Source of the DNA: Thermoguttaceae bacterium
Lineage (GTDB): Bacteria > Planctomycetota > Planctomycetia > Pirellulales > Thermoguttaceae
Assembly: GCA_017408405.1 (NCBI GenBank)
Contig: JAFQUP010000034.1
Location: 1 to 36,151, forward strand
Reading direction: 5' to 3'
Length of the DNA: 36,151 nt
Each line of letters opens with the position of its first letter. Position 1 is the first letter of the stretch. The notes beneath the pieces were generated by a model. It searched no databases. It was not told the DNA's origin and was given only the letters and a program-made list of their open reading frames with translations. The position numbers and the translations under genes are program-made. Positions 25,166 to 34,223 of the stretch are shown in pieces.

Positions 25166-26521
25166 ATGGCCGTTTTTTTGATTTTCAGTGATGACTGGGG
25201 AAGACATCCCTCAAGCTGCCAGCATTTGACTCGCTGCTTGATGAATGAAGGAAAACATCGTGTTTTCTGGGTCAATACGATCGGAACACGTCCACCAGGA
25301 TTCAATTGGCTCACGGTGCGAAGAGCAGCGGAGAAAATCAAATCATGGTTCATAGCCGATTCCGTAAAAAGTTTTTTTTCAAAAAACACAAAGCAATTTC
25401 TTTCTGCCAATCAGAATCAAGAAAAAAAAACGCCCCAAAACCATGACTCATGCCAGCCGAAGATAATTCAGCCGATCATGTTCCCATGGTTTCGGACGAA
25501 TTTTGACAGATGGCTAAACCGAAAACTTTTAACTCGCAGCCTGAATCGGGCGTTGGCGAACGAAACTGATGTCATTGCCGTCACGACGCTTCCCATTGTC
25601 GCGGATTTACTGCCCGATCAGAAAAGAAAAGGAGCAATCAGGGCCGTTACCCAATGGATTTACTACTGCGTCGATGACTGGAGCCGCTGGCCTGGAATGG
25701 ACGCGAAACCACTTGCTGAAATGGAACTCAAACTCCTTCAAAACGTCGATAAAATCGTGGCCGCCGGTGAAAATCTACGCGACAGAATCCACTCTTACGG
25801 CAGAGAGGCCGTCCTGCTGACACATGGCGTAGACCTCAAATTCTGGGGACTCGAGTCTGTCGCTGAAAAACTTTCCGATTTTTCCGCAGGCAAACAAAAT
25901 GATTCGGAAAAGTCGCCTTTTCATTCAACTTCAGAATCGTTCTCTCAAAATTTTATTCCCAAGAAAACAGTTGAAAAAAATAAGAATGCCTTTACTCGGA
26001 ATCTTCCGCGTCCAATATTCCTCTTTTGGGGACTTTTGGATGAACGCCTCGACCTTGAATTCCTCGAACAGCTGGCTAAAGATATTCCCAATGCGACAAT
26101 TTTAATGGCTGGCCCTTCCGCTTCCTCGGAAGTTGTCGCGCGGCTGGAGAAAATCCACGGCCTGAAATGCCTGGGAAACATTCCATACGAAAAACTTCCC
26201 TTGCTCGCATCCGAAGCTGATGTTCTGCTCATGCCTTACCTGAAAAATGAATCGACAGAGCAAATTCAGCCTCTGAAAATGACGGAATATCTCGCGAGTG
26301 GAAAGCCTGCCATCGTGCGTGATTTGAGAGCTGCTCAAATATGGAAAGACGCTTTGGACATCGCGGAAACGCCAATTGCTTTTTCGAAACTGGCCAGACT
26401 GCGCGCGGAGACTGGCCTTCCTGAAAGTCAGAGAACAGCTCGAAACAGACTCAAAAAAGAGTCTTGGGAACAAAAAGCAGCGTATTTTGAAACTTTTATT
26501 CTGGAAAATAAACCCAGATGA
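25166..26521 (+). CDS. Glycosyltransferase, GT-B fold (GT1/GT4-like)
   Basis: 451 residues. The N-terminal half begins MAVFLIFSDDWGRHPSSCQH and contains YYCVDDWSRWPGM and a VLLTHGVDLKFW motif, as in TuaH-like and other GT4-type enzymes that bind an acceptor there. After a Ser/Lys-rich insert (about 240-275), the C-terminal Rossmann half shows PIFLFWGLLDERLD, ATILMAGP, CLGNIPYEKLPLLASEADVL, LMPY and the donor-site region LKMTEYLASGKPAIV. It should transfer a sugar from a nucleotide donor, probably to a surface polysaccharide or lipid; the actual sugar is unknown. No signal peptide or membrane anchor. It follows uvrA by 57 bases without a terminator and precedes a second glycosyltransferase. 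Confidence 0.82.
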   Translation: MAVFLIFSDDWGRHPSSCQHLTRCLMNEGKHRVFWVNTIGTRPPGFNWLTVRRAAEKIKSWFIADSVKSFFSKNTKQFLSANQNQEKKTPQNHDSCQPKIIQPIMFPWFRTNFDRWLNRKLLTRSLNRALANETDVIAVTTLPIVADLLPDQKRKGAIRAVTQWIYYCVDDWSRWPGMDAKPLAEMELKLLQNVDKIVAAGENLRDRIHSYGREAVLLTHGVDLKFWGLESVAEKLSDFSAGKQNDSEKSPFHSTSESFSQNFIPKKTVEKNKNAFTRNLPRPIFLFWGLLDERLDLEFLEQLAKDIPNATILMAGPSASSEVVARLEKIHGLKCLGNIPYEKLPLLASEADVLLMPYLKNESTEQIQPLKMTEYLASGKPAIVRDLRAAQIWKDALDIAETPIAFSKLARLRAETGLPESQRTARNRLKKESWEQKAAYFETFILENKPR

Positions 26522-26685
26522 GAACACCTGATAAAAAACTCCCACAACTCGAAAAACGACTTTCCAAATAGTCAATTTCCGGCTGAGAACAGTATCCGGC
26601 AGCCTCAAAAATCCCTGCCAATTTACGATTCAAATCTGAATCTAAAATTCCAAACCCCCAAAAGAAAATTTCCCGGTTAAAATTC

Positions 26686-27885
26686 ATGATCAACGAAATC
26701 GTCCCCATTACCTCAGAAAAAAGGCGCGTCAACCTTAAAGGAGTCGTCCTGGAAACCCGAGTCGTCACTGGCGAGGGCGGTGGCCCGGAAAAAACGATCA
26801 TTAACACTCCGCGGTACATGACGAGCTACGGTTACCCGACTTTTTGCGCGTATATGCACCCGCCGAAAGACCCCGGGTTTGACATCATTCAGCACCGCGC
26901 TGAAAATCTGAGTTGCCCAATTCTGGGAATTGACGATCGAGGTATCTTTGACAGGACCGTTTCGAGGAGGCTTCTGGAAATCTGTCGTGAAAAGCAGGTC
27001 GCGATCTGGCATGCTCACGACTACAAAAGCAATTTTTTAGGGCTAAAACTCCGAAAAAAACACTCCATGAAACTCATCACGACTGTCCATGGATGGGTTC
27101 GCCACACTTGGAAAACTCCTTTCTACTACGCACTGGACAAATACTGTTTACGCGGATATGATCACGTAATCTGCGTCTCCTTCGACCTTTACGAGCAATG
27201 CCTGCGCCTGGGTGTCAAAAAAGAACGCTGCTCACTAATCGAAAACGCAATTGACACAATGCAGTACTCACGAACGATGAAAGTTGAGGAAGCAAAAGAA
27301 AAACTGGGATTTCCTAAAGATCGGCTTATCGTCGGAGCCTGTGGAAGGCTTTCTCCGGAAAAAAACTTCGCGGGACTAATCCAGGTAATCGCTGAAATGA
27401 TCGAAGATGGAATGCCTGTCTCGCTTTTCATCGCTGGCGACGGACCTATTCGGGAAACTCTTCAAAAACTGATCAATGCCACTGGACACAATGACCACAT
27501 TCGTCTCCTGGGATTTCGTGATGACATCATGACTTTTTATCAGGGACTCGACCTCTTCGTTTTGAACAGTCTTCGGGAAGGGCTGCCGAACGTCGTTTTG
27601 GAAGCAATGGCCTACGAAGTACCCGTCCTCTCCACGAGAGTCGCCGGAGTTCCGCGTTTAATCACAAACGGATACGATGGAGTCCTAATCGACATGAAAA
27701 ACGAAACTGAACTAAAACACCGTCTTCGGGTGCTTCTGGAAGATGCCGAATATCGGCGAATGATTGGTGAGAATGGGAATTTCACGATCTCTCGCCAGTA
27801 CAGTTTTGGAGTTCGAATGAAAAAAATCAGGGACATTTACGATCAGTTGCTCGGTATTTCTCCATATTCGGAAGAAAATCATTAA
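26686..27885 (+). CDS. Glycosyltransferase family 4 protein
   Basis: 399 residues with the full GT4 GT-B layout. The N-terminal domain has the glycine loop GEGGGPEKT and WHAHDYKSNFLG and TTVHGW; the C-terminal domain has CGRLSPEKNFAGLI, LFIAGDGP, IRLLGFRDD and the E-x7-E donor motif in SLREGLPNVVLEAMA, followed by VPVLSTRVAGVPRLI. It transfers an activated sugar with retention, most likely in cell-surface glycan or exopolysaccharide synthesis, cytoplasmic or at the membrane face. The upstream gene encodes another glycosyltransferase, 164 bases away, so the pair probably works in one pathway. The ATG at 26686 lacks a clear ribosome site. Donor and acceptor are not predictable. Confidence 0.9.
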   Translation: MINEIVPITSEKRRVNLKGVVLETRVVTGEGGGPEKTIINTPRYMTSYGYPTFCAYMHPPKDPGFDIIQHRAENLSCPILGIDDRGIFDRTVSRRLLEICREKQVAIWHAHDYKSNFLGLKLRKKHSMKLITTVHGWVRHTWKTPFYYALDKYCLRGYDHVICVSFDLYEQCLRLGVKKERCSLIENAIDTMQYSRTMKVEEAKEKLGFPKDRLIVGACGRLSPEKNFAGLIQVIAEMIEDGMPVSLFIAGDGPIRETLQKLINATGHNDHIRLLGFRDDIMTFYQGLDLFVLNSLREGLPNVVLEAMAYEVPVLSTRVAGVPRLITNGYDGVLIDMKNETELKHRLRVLLEDAEYRRMIGENGNFTISRQYSFGVRMKKIRDIYDQLLGISPYSEENH

Positions 27886-27952
27886 TCCAAATCCCTCTTG
27901 GAGATTTGATTTTCACGGATTCCTAAAATCCACATATTCATTTTTTCAAAAC

Positions 27953-28708
27953 TCACCATTTCATCCTTTTAAAACACCATTCCGGAATCATCCTGACGAA
28001 AAACATGACGAAACCCCACCAGACCGGCGAATAAAGCACATTTTGCCGTCGTCGAACCGCACGATCAATATCATCCGCGACGAGACTCGGAAACACTGCC
28101 GTAAAAGAATCTGCCTGGGCGCGATTTTCGATCATCCGCGTTTTAACTAACCCCGGTTTCACCGTCAGAACATGAACTCCCAGCGGAAAAAGCCTGGCTC
28201 GAAGTCCGGAAAGATACGCGGTGAGACCAGCCTTCGCGGCTCCATACGGATAATTGGAATATCTCCCACGTTCCCCCGCGACTGATGAAATGACGGTAAT
28301 CCATGATTTTTTCGCTTTTTCTGGATGCGTTTCAAACCATTGCGCAATTACCTCCAAAAATATCGCTAATGACGTAAAATTTCGAAAAATGGAAGGGCCA
28401 ATCTCCTCAAGACGCCAGTTAGGTGCTTCCGCAGGAAGAAAGCCTTGCGCGAGATAAACACCGCGAATCGGCTCATCCCATTTTTTTTGAGCAATCTCAA
28501 CGCACTGAAGCCAGGCCGTTTCCGCCTGCTGAACATCTCTCAGATTTTCTTCTGCCGAGTATCTGACACATTGCGCGTCTTCCGGCGCCCACGTCTCAAG
28601 CTGCGTAACATCACGCGCCGCCAAAATTAAATGTTCTCCGCGTGAAGCAAAGATTTCCGCGTTTTTTCGGGCAATCTCAGACGTTGCCCCAAGAATAAGA
28701 ATTGCCAT
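27953..28708 (-). CDS. SDR-family oxidoreductase
   Basis: 251 residues, classical short-chain dehydrogenase/reductase. The dinucleotide-binding turn is the variant GATSEIA (7-13), the catalytic Ser is in the VISSVAG segment (141-142) and the Tyr/Lys pair is Y155/K159 in YPYGAAKAG; VKPGLVKTRM follows as in NADPH-using members. GATSEIA and the hydrophobic C-terminal stretch (WWGFVMFFVRMIPEW) resemble DprE2-like reductases that act on lipid-linked sugars, which would suit the adjacent glycosyltransferases, but this is inference. GGGAGA precedes the ATG at 28708. It is convergent with the GT4 gene and followed by it after only 67 bases. Confidence 0.85.
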   Translation of the reverse strand: MAILILGATSEIARKNAEIFASRGEHLILAARDVTQLETWAPEDAQCVRYSAEENLRDVQQAETAWLQCVEIAQKKWDEPIRGVYLAQGFLPAEAPNWRLEEIGPSIFRNFTSLAIFLEVIAQWFETHPEKAKKSWITVISSVAGERGRYSNYPYGAAKAGLTAYLSGLRARLFPLGVHVLTVKPGLVKTRMIENRAQADSFTAVFPSLVADDIDRAVRRRQNVLYSPVWWGFVMFFVRMIPEWCFKRMKW

Positions 28709-28819
28709 GCCATCTCCCGCGCGACTTTTTCAGAAAAAGCTCCAGCTCAAAATAGGGGGTATCCTCCGGATAAAAAGGCAGATGCCTCATGATGCGGAGC
28801 AGGGGACCGCTTACGAATA

Positions 28820-28851
28820 GAAAACGTCAGATAAAAGCACCTGACGTTTTC
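28820..28851 (-). terminator. Terminator of the first M42 peptidase gene
   Basis: GAAAACGTCAG (28820-28830) pairs perfectly with CTGACGTTTTC (28841-28851) around a 10-base loop. It lies 26 bases after the stop of the minus-strand peptidase gene. The T-run is part of the stem, so the call is good but not certain; it could work in both directions. Confidence 0.65.
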
Positions 28852-28876
28852 ATTGCCCCAAAAACCAACTCGACGC

Positions 28877-29950
28877 TTAATGATCTGAAGCCTTCGGAAT
28901 GAAATCTGAATTTTCATCCAGACTTTCGATAAATCGAGCGAGAAGATCCGCGCAGGCATCCATATCCGCAAGCGAAACCACCTCCACCGGCGAATGCATA
29001 TACCGATTCGGAATACTCACCAGCCCGGTCGCTACTCCGGATCGAGTCATTTGAATTGCCCGCGCGTCCGTTCCGGGAGGCGAACCGCTCGGGTTCAGCT
29101 GATAGGGGATATTCTGCTCATCGCCAATCTGGACGAGTTTTTCAACAACTGCCGGGTTAAAGTTAGGACCGCGACCAATCGCCGGACCTTTATTCACGCG
29201 AATATCACCGATTTTCTTGGAATCTATCGTGGGACAGTCGCTGGTAAACGTCACATCAACCGCGATCCCAACGTGCGGGTCAAGACGAAACGCGGCCGTC
29301 GTCGCTCCGCGGAGACCAACTTCTTCCTGCGTACTGGATACCGCGTAAGCCGCGACTTTCAACTTGGATCCGTCTATTCGGCGAAGTGCCTCCATCACGA
29401 CCCACATTCCGGCTTTGTCGTCCGTCGCGCTTGCCGCGATCAAATCATTTTTCAGCTCTGAGTAGGTCATCTGAACCGTAATCGCGTCACCTACCCGAAC
29501 CGCCTCTGACGCCTCCGCTTTATCTTTCGCTCCAATATCGACCCAAATGTCACTCATCTTCGGAACGGCTTTTCTTTCTTCCGCATCCAAAAGATGAATC
29601 GGTTTCTTGCCGATCACCCCGGGAACCGCCCCATTTTTCGTCCAGACGGTTACGTGCTGGCCAATCAGATTTTGAACATCCCATCCTCCAAGAGGAATCA
29701 CGTAAAGATACCCGTTATCGTCAATAAATTGAACACTTAACCCAATCTGGTCACAGTGCCCGGAAAGCATTACGCGAATCGGAGCATCCACATTACGCCC
29801 GGCAATGACGTTCCCCATGACATCCGTTTCCACGAACTCGGCAAAATCTCGCGCGTACTCTCGGACAAGTTCCTGAACTGGCTGCTCAAAACCGGTCGGA
29901 CTCGGGGTCAGCAATACTTTTTTAAGAAATTCTTTTGATTTCGTATCCAT
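28877..29950 (-). CDS. M42 family metallo-aminopeptidase, paralog 1
   Basis: 357 residues, cytoplasmic M42 aminopeptidase (glutamyl-aminopeptidase/tetrahedral aminopeptidase type). Metal and catalytic residues are all visible: H65 and D67 in GHCDQIGL, D177 in SATDDKAG, E209 and E210 in STQEEVGLRGA, D232 in AVDV and H319 in YMHSPVEV. Such enzymes use two Zn or Co ions and form 12-subunit tetrahedral particles that trim peptides after the proteasome or other proteases. The ATG at 29950 has AAGGAAAT ahead. The gene next upstream, 156 bases away, encodes a close paralog that aligns along the whole length. It is followed by a terminator-like hairpin. Confidence 0.93.
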   Translation of the reverse strand: MDTKSKEFLKKVLLTPSPTGFEQPVQELVREYARDFAEFVETDVMGNVIAGRNVDAPIRVMLSGHCDQIGLSVQFIDDNGYLYVIPLGGWDVQNLIGQHVTVWTKNGAVPGVIGKKPIHLLDAEERKAVPKMSDIWVDIGAKDKAEASEAVRVGDAITVQMTYSELKNDLIAASATDDKAGMWVVMEALRRIDGSKLKVAAYAVSSTQEEVGLRGATTAAFRLDPHVGIAVDVTFTSDCPTIDSKKIGDIRVNKGPAIGRGPNFNPAVVEKLVQIGDEQNIPYQLNPSGSPPGTDARAIQMTRSGVATGLVSIPNRYMHSPVEVVSLADMDACADLLARFIESLDENSDFIPKASDH

Positions 29951-30106
29951 TTTGATTTCCTTTATTCTGAAATGACCGCGAATTCATCAACACGACCCGC
30001 ATGCCATTTGACAAATTGAACTTTGATGTTCCTGTTCATCGGAAGTCAGAGGCCTTCTGATTACCGATGAGTCCACCAATAAAAAGTATGTTCGGCAATA
30101 TTTTCC

Positions 30107-31171
30107 TTAAATATGAGGAATAAAACTGAAATTCTCATCCAGATTTTCAATAAACCGCGCGATCAGTTCCGCCGCTGCCTCCATATCCCGAAGGGAAATT
30201 ACCTCTACCGGCGAATGCATATACCGGTTCGGAATACTAATCAGGCCGGAAGCCACGCCGTCACGCGTCATTTGAATGACAAACGTATCGGTTCCCCCAG
30301 GGCGTCCATTCGCGCAGAGCTGATACGAAATGCCATTCGCTTCCGCCTGTTCACAAAATCGATCCACCACGATCGGACTGAAATTGGGGCCCCGTTCAAT
30401 AACCGGCCCTTTCCCAATCTTGACTTCCCCGCTTTTTTTCGGATCCACGGTCGGACAATCCGTCGCGTGCGTTACGTCCACCGCGATACCAACATGAGGA
30501 TCAATCCCAAACGCTGCCGGTTTCGCCCCGCGATACCCTTCCTCTTCCTGCGTCGCGGAAACCGCGTAAACGGCGCACTTCAATTTTGCCGGATCAATCC
30601 TGCGCAGCGCTTCCATCACGACCCACACTCCGCAGCGGTCATCCATCGCACAGGAGGCCGTCAAGTCATTGTCAAGCTCCGTTAAAAAAGTCCGAATGGT
30701 AATCGTATCCCCAAGATCAACTTTTGCTTCAGCCTCTTCCTTACTGCCTGCGCCAATATCAACCCAAATATCGTCCAACTTCGATACTTTTCCGCGTTCT
30801 TCCACTTCAAGAAGGTGAATCGGTTTGCGCCCAATAACTCCCAAAACCGGTCCTTTTTTTGTCCAGATAGTGACATGCTGTCCAATCAGATTCTGAATAT
30901 CCCACCCGCCAAGCGAATGAACGTAAATAAAACCGTTTTTGTCAATGTCACGAACTCCAAGACCAATCTGGTCGCAATGTCCATCAAGTAAAACCCGCAA
31001 TTTCCCTTCAGGATTTCGCACGGCAATGACATTACCAAGGACATCGGTCTTCACCTCATCCGCAAAATCCTGAACATACTGACGAACGACCTCCTGAACG
31101 GCCTGTTCATCACCAGTCGCGCCGTGAGTCGTCACCAGATGATTAAAAAATTCTCTTGCTTTTGTTTCCAT
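30107..31171 (-). CDS. M42 family metallo-aminopeptidase, paralog 2
   Basis: 354 residues, aligning end to end with the neighbouring 357-residue peptidase and keeping the same active-site set: GHCDQIGLG, CAMDDRCGVWVV, ATQEEEGYRGA, AVDVTHATDCPTVDPKKSG and RYMHSPVEV. The two genes clearly came from a tandem duplication followed by divergence, and the metal-ligand motifs are conserved in both, so both should be active; they may differ in specificity, as thermophile M42 sets do, or mix in heteromeric particles (inference). The ATG at 31171 has no clear ribosome site. No signal peptide. Confidence 0.93.
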   Translation of the reverse strand: METKAREFFNHLVTTHGATGDEQAVQEVVRQYVQDFADEVKTDVLGNVIAVRNPEGKLRVLLDGHCDQIGLGVRDIDKNGFIYVHSLGGWDIQNLIGQHVTIWTKKGPVLGVIGRKPIHLLEVEERGKVSKLDDIWVDIGAGSKEEAEAKVDLGDTITIRTFLTELDNDLTASCAMDDRCGVWVVMEALRRIDPAKLKCAVYAVSATQEEEGYRGAKPAAFGIDPHVGIAVDVTHATDCPTVDPKKSGEVKIGKGPVIERGPNFSPIVVDRFCEQAEANGISYQLCANGRPGGTDTFVIQMTRDGVASGLISIPNRYMHSPVEVISLRDMEAAAELIARFIENLDENFSFIPHI

Positions 31172-31468
31172 GAATCATGAACTTTAATAAATTTCCTGTT
31201 TTACCTCTGTCCCATCGAAAATTTGTTTCTGGCCAAATACTTCTTAAGGAGCATGGCAAAACAACCGTAAACCAAACTAATCCGATTCAGCACGGGCAAA
31301 ACTCAAGCTCATTTTAACTCCCGTAAAATCGGATTTCACATGATTCCGTTTTGAAAAAAATCGTAACGGAATAAAATACGCCGCCCTTCCAATGCGTTCC
31401 GACAGAAATGGATTCCGAGGCCGTCTGTCTTTGAACGGCCCCGAACTTACCTCATGGAAAATTCAAAT
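31172..31468. other. Intergenic gap between xylB and peptidase genes
   Basis: About 300 bases without a gene. A hairpin GGCCGT/ACGGCC (31419-31424 and 31435-31440) lies just downstream of the xylulokinase stop but has no T-run, so it is at best a weak terminator. A promoter for the M42 genes should be in the 31190-31300 part but no convincing -35/-10 pair was picked out. Confidence 0.4.
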
Positions 31469-32953
31469 TCACGCCAGTTTTTTGAAAATATCCTTCAATG
31501 CGAAGTAACTTTCATCAAATAGCTGCTTGAATTTTCCGTATTTCCCGGTATTTTCCAGATTCGGCGCGAAATTTTCTTCCGGCTGGAGAAAACGGTCGAT
31601 AACCTGAAAATCCTCAAAAAGACCAACGCCAACGCCGCCGGTTATCGCGGCTCCCATGGAAGTCGCCTCTTCCAAAACGTTCGGTTTAACGATTGTCTTT
31701 CCAAAAACATCCGCGAAGATCTGAAGCCAAAGATCGTTTCTCGCTCCGCCGCCAATCGTAATCAGCTCACGAATATCGGTACGCTTCTCAAAAACCTTCA
31801 ATACCAAATCAAGATTCATCGCGACCCCTTCCATGACCGCACGAATCATATCTCCCCGATGATGATCAAGCGTCAGACCAACGAAACTGCCGCGGGCAAA
31901 CGCATCCCAACGCGGACTTCGTTCGCCGATAAGGTACGGCAGAAAAAGTAAACCGCGAGCGCCTAACGGAGATTGAACGGTTTCCTTCTGCATCAATGAA
32001 TACGACGAATCTTCCTGCCCATAAAGAGTTTTCACCGCCCAGGAAAGAGCACCGCCGCCAGTTTGAATTGTGCCTGTCGGCATGATTTTACCTGGGACAA
32101 TATGAGCAAAATTAAACGTCGTCATTCCCTCATCAAATATCGGCACGTCACTCGTAATGGAAATCCATGAAGATGTTCCCAAAACGCAGTTGGCGATTCC
32201 CTCCCGAACACAGCCCGTCCCAACCGCGGCACAGGCTCCATCGCCGCCGCCGAGAATCACGGGTGTCCCCTCAAGAAGACCCGTCGCGCGTGCGGCTTCC
32301 GCGGTCACCGTGCCGGCAGTGTCAATAGATGATTTCAGTTCTGGAAGCTTCGACGCGTCAAGTTCTGCCGTTTCAAGAAGTTCCTGAGACCACTGAAGCG
32401 TATTCAGATCCATCATGCACGTACTTGACGCATCTGAGTATTCCGTCTGAAAATTACCCGTCAAACGAAACAAAATGTAGTCCTTCGCGTTAAGCATCTG
32501 ATGCGTTTTCGCGTAAATTTCCGGCTTGTTCCGCTTCATCCACAAAAGTTTGAACAAACTGTAGGCCGGACTGATTCGATGCCCCGTAATACGGTAAAAG
32601 TCACTTTCAGCGATTCGGCCGCGAATAATCTCTTCCTCTTCTGAAGAGCGCATATCCGCCCAGATGATCGAATTGTCCAGCGGCTCACCGTTCACGTCCA
32701 CGCAAAGGCAGCCAAGCATCTGACCGCTAAATGATACCGCCGCAATATCACGAGGATCAACCGTTTCAAGCAGTTTCCGGGTCGAAAGACAAACTGCCTG
32801 CCACCAGTCATTCGCGCGCTGTTCCGCCCAGTTTCCATTAGAGAGAAGAAGTTCATATTCCATCGTTACGGACGCGGTCAGCTTTCCTTCTTCGGAGTAA
32901 AGCGTCGCCTTGTTCCCCGATGTCCCGAGATCATGCGCCAAAATATATTTCAT
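31469..32953 (-). CDS. xylB: Xylulokinase (FGGY carbohydrate kinase)
   Basis: 494 residues, normal length for XylB. It phosphorylates D-xylulose to D-xylulose 5-phosphate with ATP. The N-terminal ATP-lobe motif HDLGTSGNKATLY, SFSGQMLG, IWADMRSS, GGGDGACAAVGTG with the catalytic Asp, GTSSWISI and the C-terminal GGGARNDLWLQIFADVFG are all present; SGQM-G and the GGGD motif favour xylulokinase over glycerol or gluconate kinase. The ATG at 32953 is preceded by AAGGAGGGG. It lies 19 bases after an alcohol dehydrogenase gene in the same direction, so the pair forms an operon for a pentitol or pentulose. The exact sugar is inferred. Confidence 0.9.
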   Translation of the reverse strand: MKYILAHDLGTSGNKATLYSEEGKLTASVTMEYELLLSNGNWAEQRANDWWQAVCLSTRKLLETVDPRDIAAVSFSGQMLGCLCVDVNGEPLDNSIIWADMRSSEEEEIIRGRIAESDFYRITGHRISPAYSLFKLLWMKRNKPEIYAKTHQMLNAKDYILFRLTGNFQTEYSDASSTCMMDLNTLQWSQELLETAELDASKLPELKSSIDTAGTVTAEAARATGLLEGTPVILGGGDGACAAVGTGCVREGIANCVLGTSSWISITSDVPIFDEGMTTFNFAHIVPGKIMPTGTIQTGGGALSWAVKTLYGQEDSSYSLMQKETVQSPLGARGLLFLPYLIGERSPRWDAFARGSFVGLTLDHHRGDMIRAVMEGVAMNLDLVLKVFEKRTDIRELITIGGGARNDLWLQIFADVFGKTIVKPNVLEEATSMGAAITGGVGVGLFEDFQVIDRFLQPEENFAPNLENTGKYGKFKQLFDESYFALKDIFKKLA

Positions 32954-32972
32954 GGCCCCTCCTTATCTTTAA

Positions 32973-33998
32973 CTAAAAGCGAATGACCATTTTCATCATC
33001 GGATCTTTACGCTCAATCTTCGCAAATGCCTCATTTATTTCAGAAAAATCAAATACGTGCGAAATAAAATCATTCGGATCAAGAATTCCGGACTCAATCC
33101 ACACACAAATTTGACGATGCGCTTCCGCTTCCATTTTCTTCGACGGGAACTGATTAAATTGAAGTGTCCAATTGTACGGGCAACGACTCCAGTCTATTTC
33201 CGTATTCTGGACCTCCGAAATTCCATAAACACAAATCTTCGCTCCCGGCTTGATGATCTCCAGCCCCGTATTAATGAAAGAATTGACCCCCACCGCGTCA
33301 AGAGCGAAATCCACTCCTTCCGGACAAATTTCTCGTACCGCGGATTTAATATCCTGCGTCTTACCGTTGATTACGCAATCTGCTCCCATCTTCCTGGCAA
33401 GCTCAAGTTTCTCTTCCTGGACATCAATCGCGATAATCGGCCCCATCCCCTGGAGCTTGGCAAATTTCACAAAACTCAAGCCTACCGGACCAAGACCAAG
33501 CACGCATAGACTCTTATTCTCCTCAAATCCAAAAATCTTTCCCGTACTGAGAACTTCACGGAACGTAATAATCATTGCTGAACTGATCGGATCAAACCCT
33601 GACGGAAGCACACTCTGCGCCCACGCGAATTCCCCCGCCACCAAACCGTCCGATTCCATCGCCGCCGCATCCGTAACCACATTAAACTCCGAATACGTCC
33701 CCCACGCGCTGGAATATCCTTCTGGAACATCCGACCAGAACGGCAAAAGAACCAGATCGCCAATTCGGTAATTTTTAACTTTCGCTCCTGTTTCAACCAC
33801 TCGGCCAACGCCTTCATGCCCCAAAACCACCGGATAATCTTCCACTCCTTTAAATTTACGGTGGATTATTTTCATATCCGTCCCATTGCACACGCCGCAA
33901 CTCTCCATTTTGACCAATGCGTCATACTCTCCATATTTGGGCATCGGCATCTCTTCGATACGGCAGGAGCCATCTCCATGAACGACATAGCTTTTCAT
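32973..33998 (-). CDS. Zinc-type alcohol/polyol dehydrogenase (MDR)
   Basis: 341 residues, medium-chain dehydrogenase/reductase. The catalytic-zinc ligands are C34 in ESCGVCNGTD and H61/E62 in GHEGVG, and the NAD-binding turn is VLGLGPVGLS with AIDV at the end of the second strand. The four-cysteine structural zinc lobe of many relatives is not visible. Sorbitol, xylitol, arabitol or threonine dehydrogenases are the nearest types; the downstream xylulokinase points to a pentitol that yields xylulose. AAGGAA precedes the ATG at 33998. A TAAAAT (34063-34058) with a poor -35 may start the operon. Confidence 0.85.
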   Translation of the reverse strand: MKSYVVHGDGSCRIEEMPMPKYGEYDALVKMESCGVCNGTDMKIIHRKFKGVEDYPVVLGHEGVGRVVETGAKVKNYRIGDLVLLPFWSDVPEGYSSAWGTYSEFNVVTDAAAMESDGLVAGEFAWAQSVLPSGFDPISSAMIITFREVLSTGKIFGFEENKSLCVLGLGPVGLSFVKFAKLQGMGPIIAIDVQEEKLELARKMGADCVINGKTQDIKSAVREICPEGVDFALDAVGVNSFINTGLEIIKPGAKICVYGISEVQNTEIDWSRCPYNWTLQFNQFPSKKMEAEAHRQICVWIESGILDPNDFISHVFDFSEINEAFAKIERKDPMMKMVIRF

Positions 33999-34057
33999 AT
34001 TTTTGTTCCTTTTTCTGTTCTTTCAAATGGAGGGAAAAACAAAACTTCTTTTAATTG

Positions 34058-34063
34058 ATTTTA
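34058..34063 (-). promoter_or_regulatory. Possible -10 box of the dehydrogenase-xylB operon
   Basis: TAAAAT on the minus strand about 60 bases before the dehydrogenase ATG. The sequence 17 bases upstream (TTTTAA-like) is a poor -35, so an activator would be needed or the call is wrong. Confidence 0.3.
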
Positions 34064-34145
34064 GCATTTTTTCGACAAATTAAAAGGCCCAAAAGAAGAT
34101 TATTCACCAAAAAGAAGAACTTTTCACGAAAATTTCTCCAGCCTA

Positions 34146-34173
34146 TTGACTTTTACCTCTCATATGATATAAT
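34146..34173 (+). promoter_or_regulatory. Sigma70 promoter of deoC
   Basis: TTGACT (34146-34151) and a perfect TATAAT (34168-34173) with 16 bases between, divergent from the polyol operon. It rules out the in-frame ATG at 34179 as a start. Confidence 0.78.
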
Positions 34174-34223
34174 TTTTTATGTATTTTTTTCCCAATACCT
34201 ATTTTTTATTCAGGAAAATTCCT

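Noticed and set aside
31419..31440. GGCCGT/ACGGCC hairpin as terminator of xylB
   Set aside because: Only six base pairs and no T-run on either strand.
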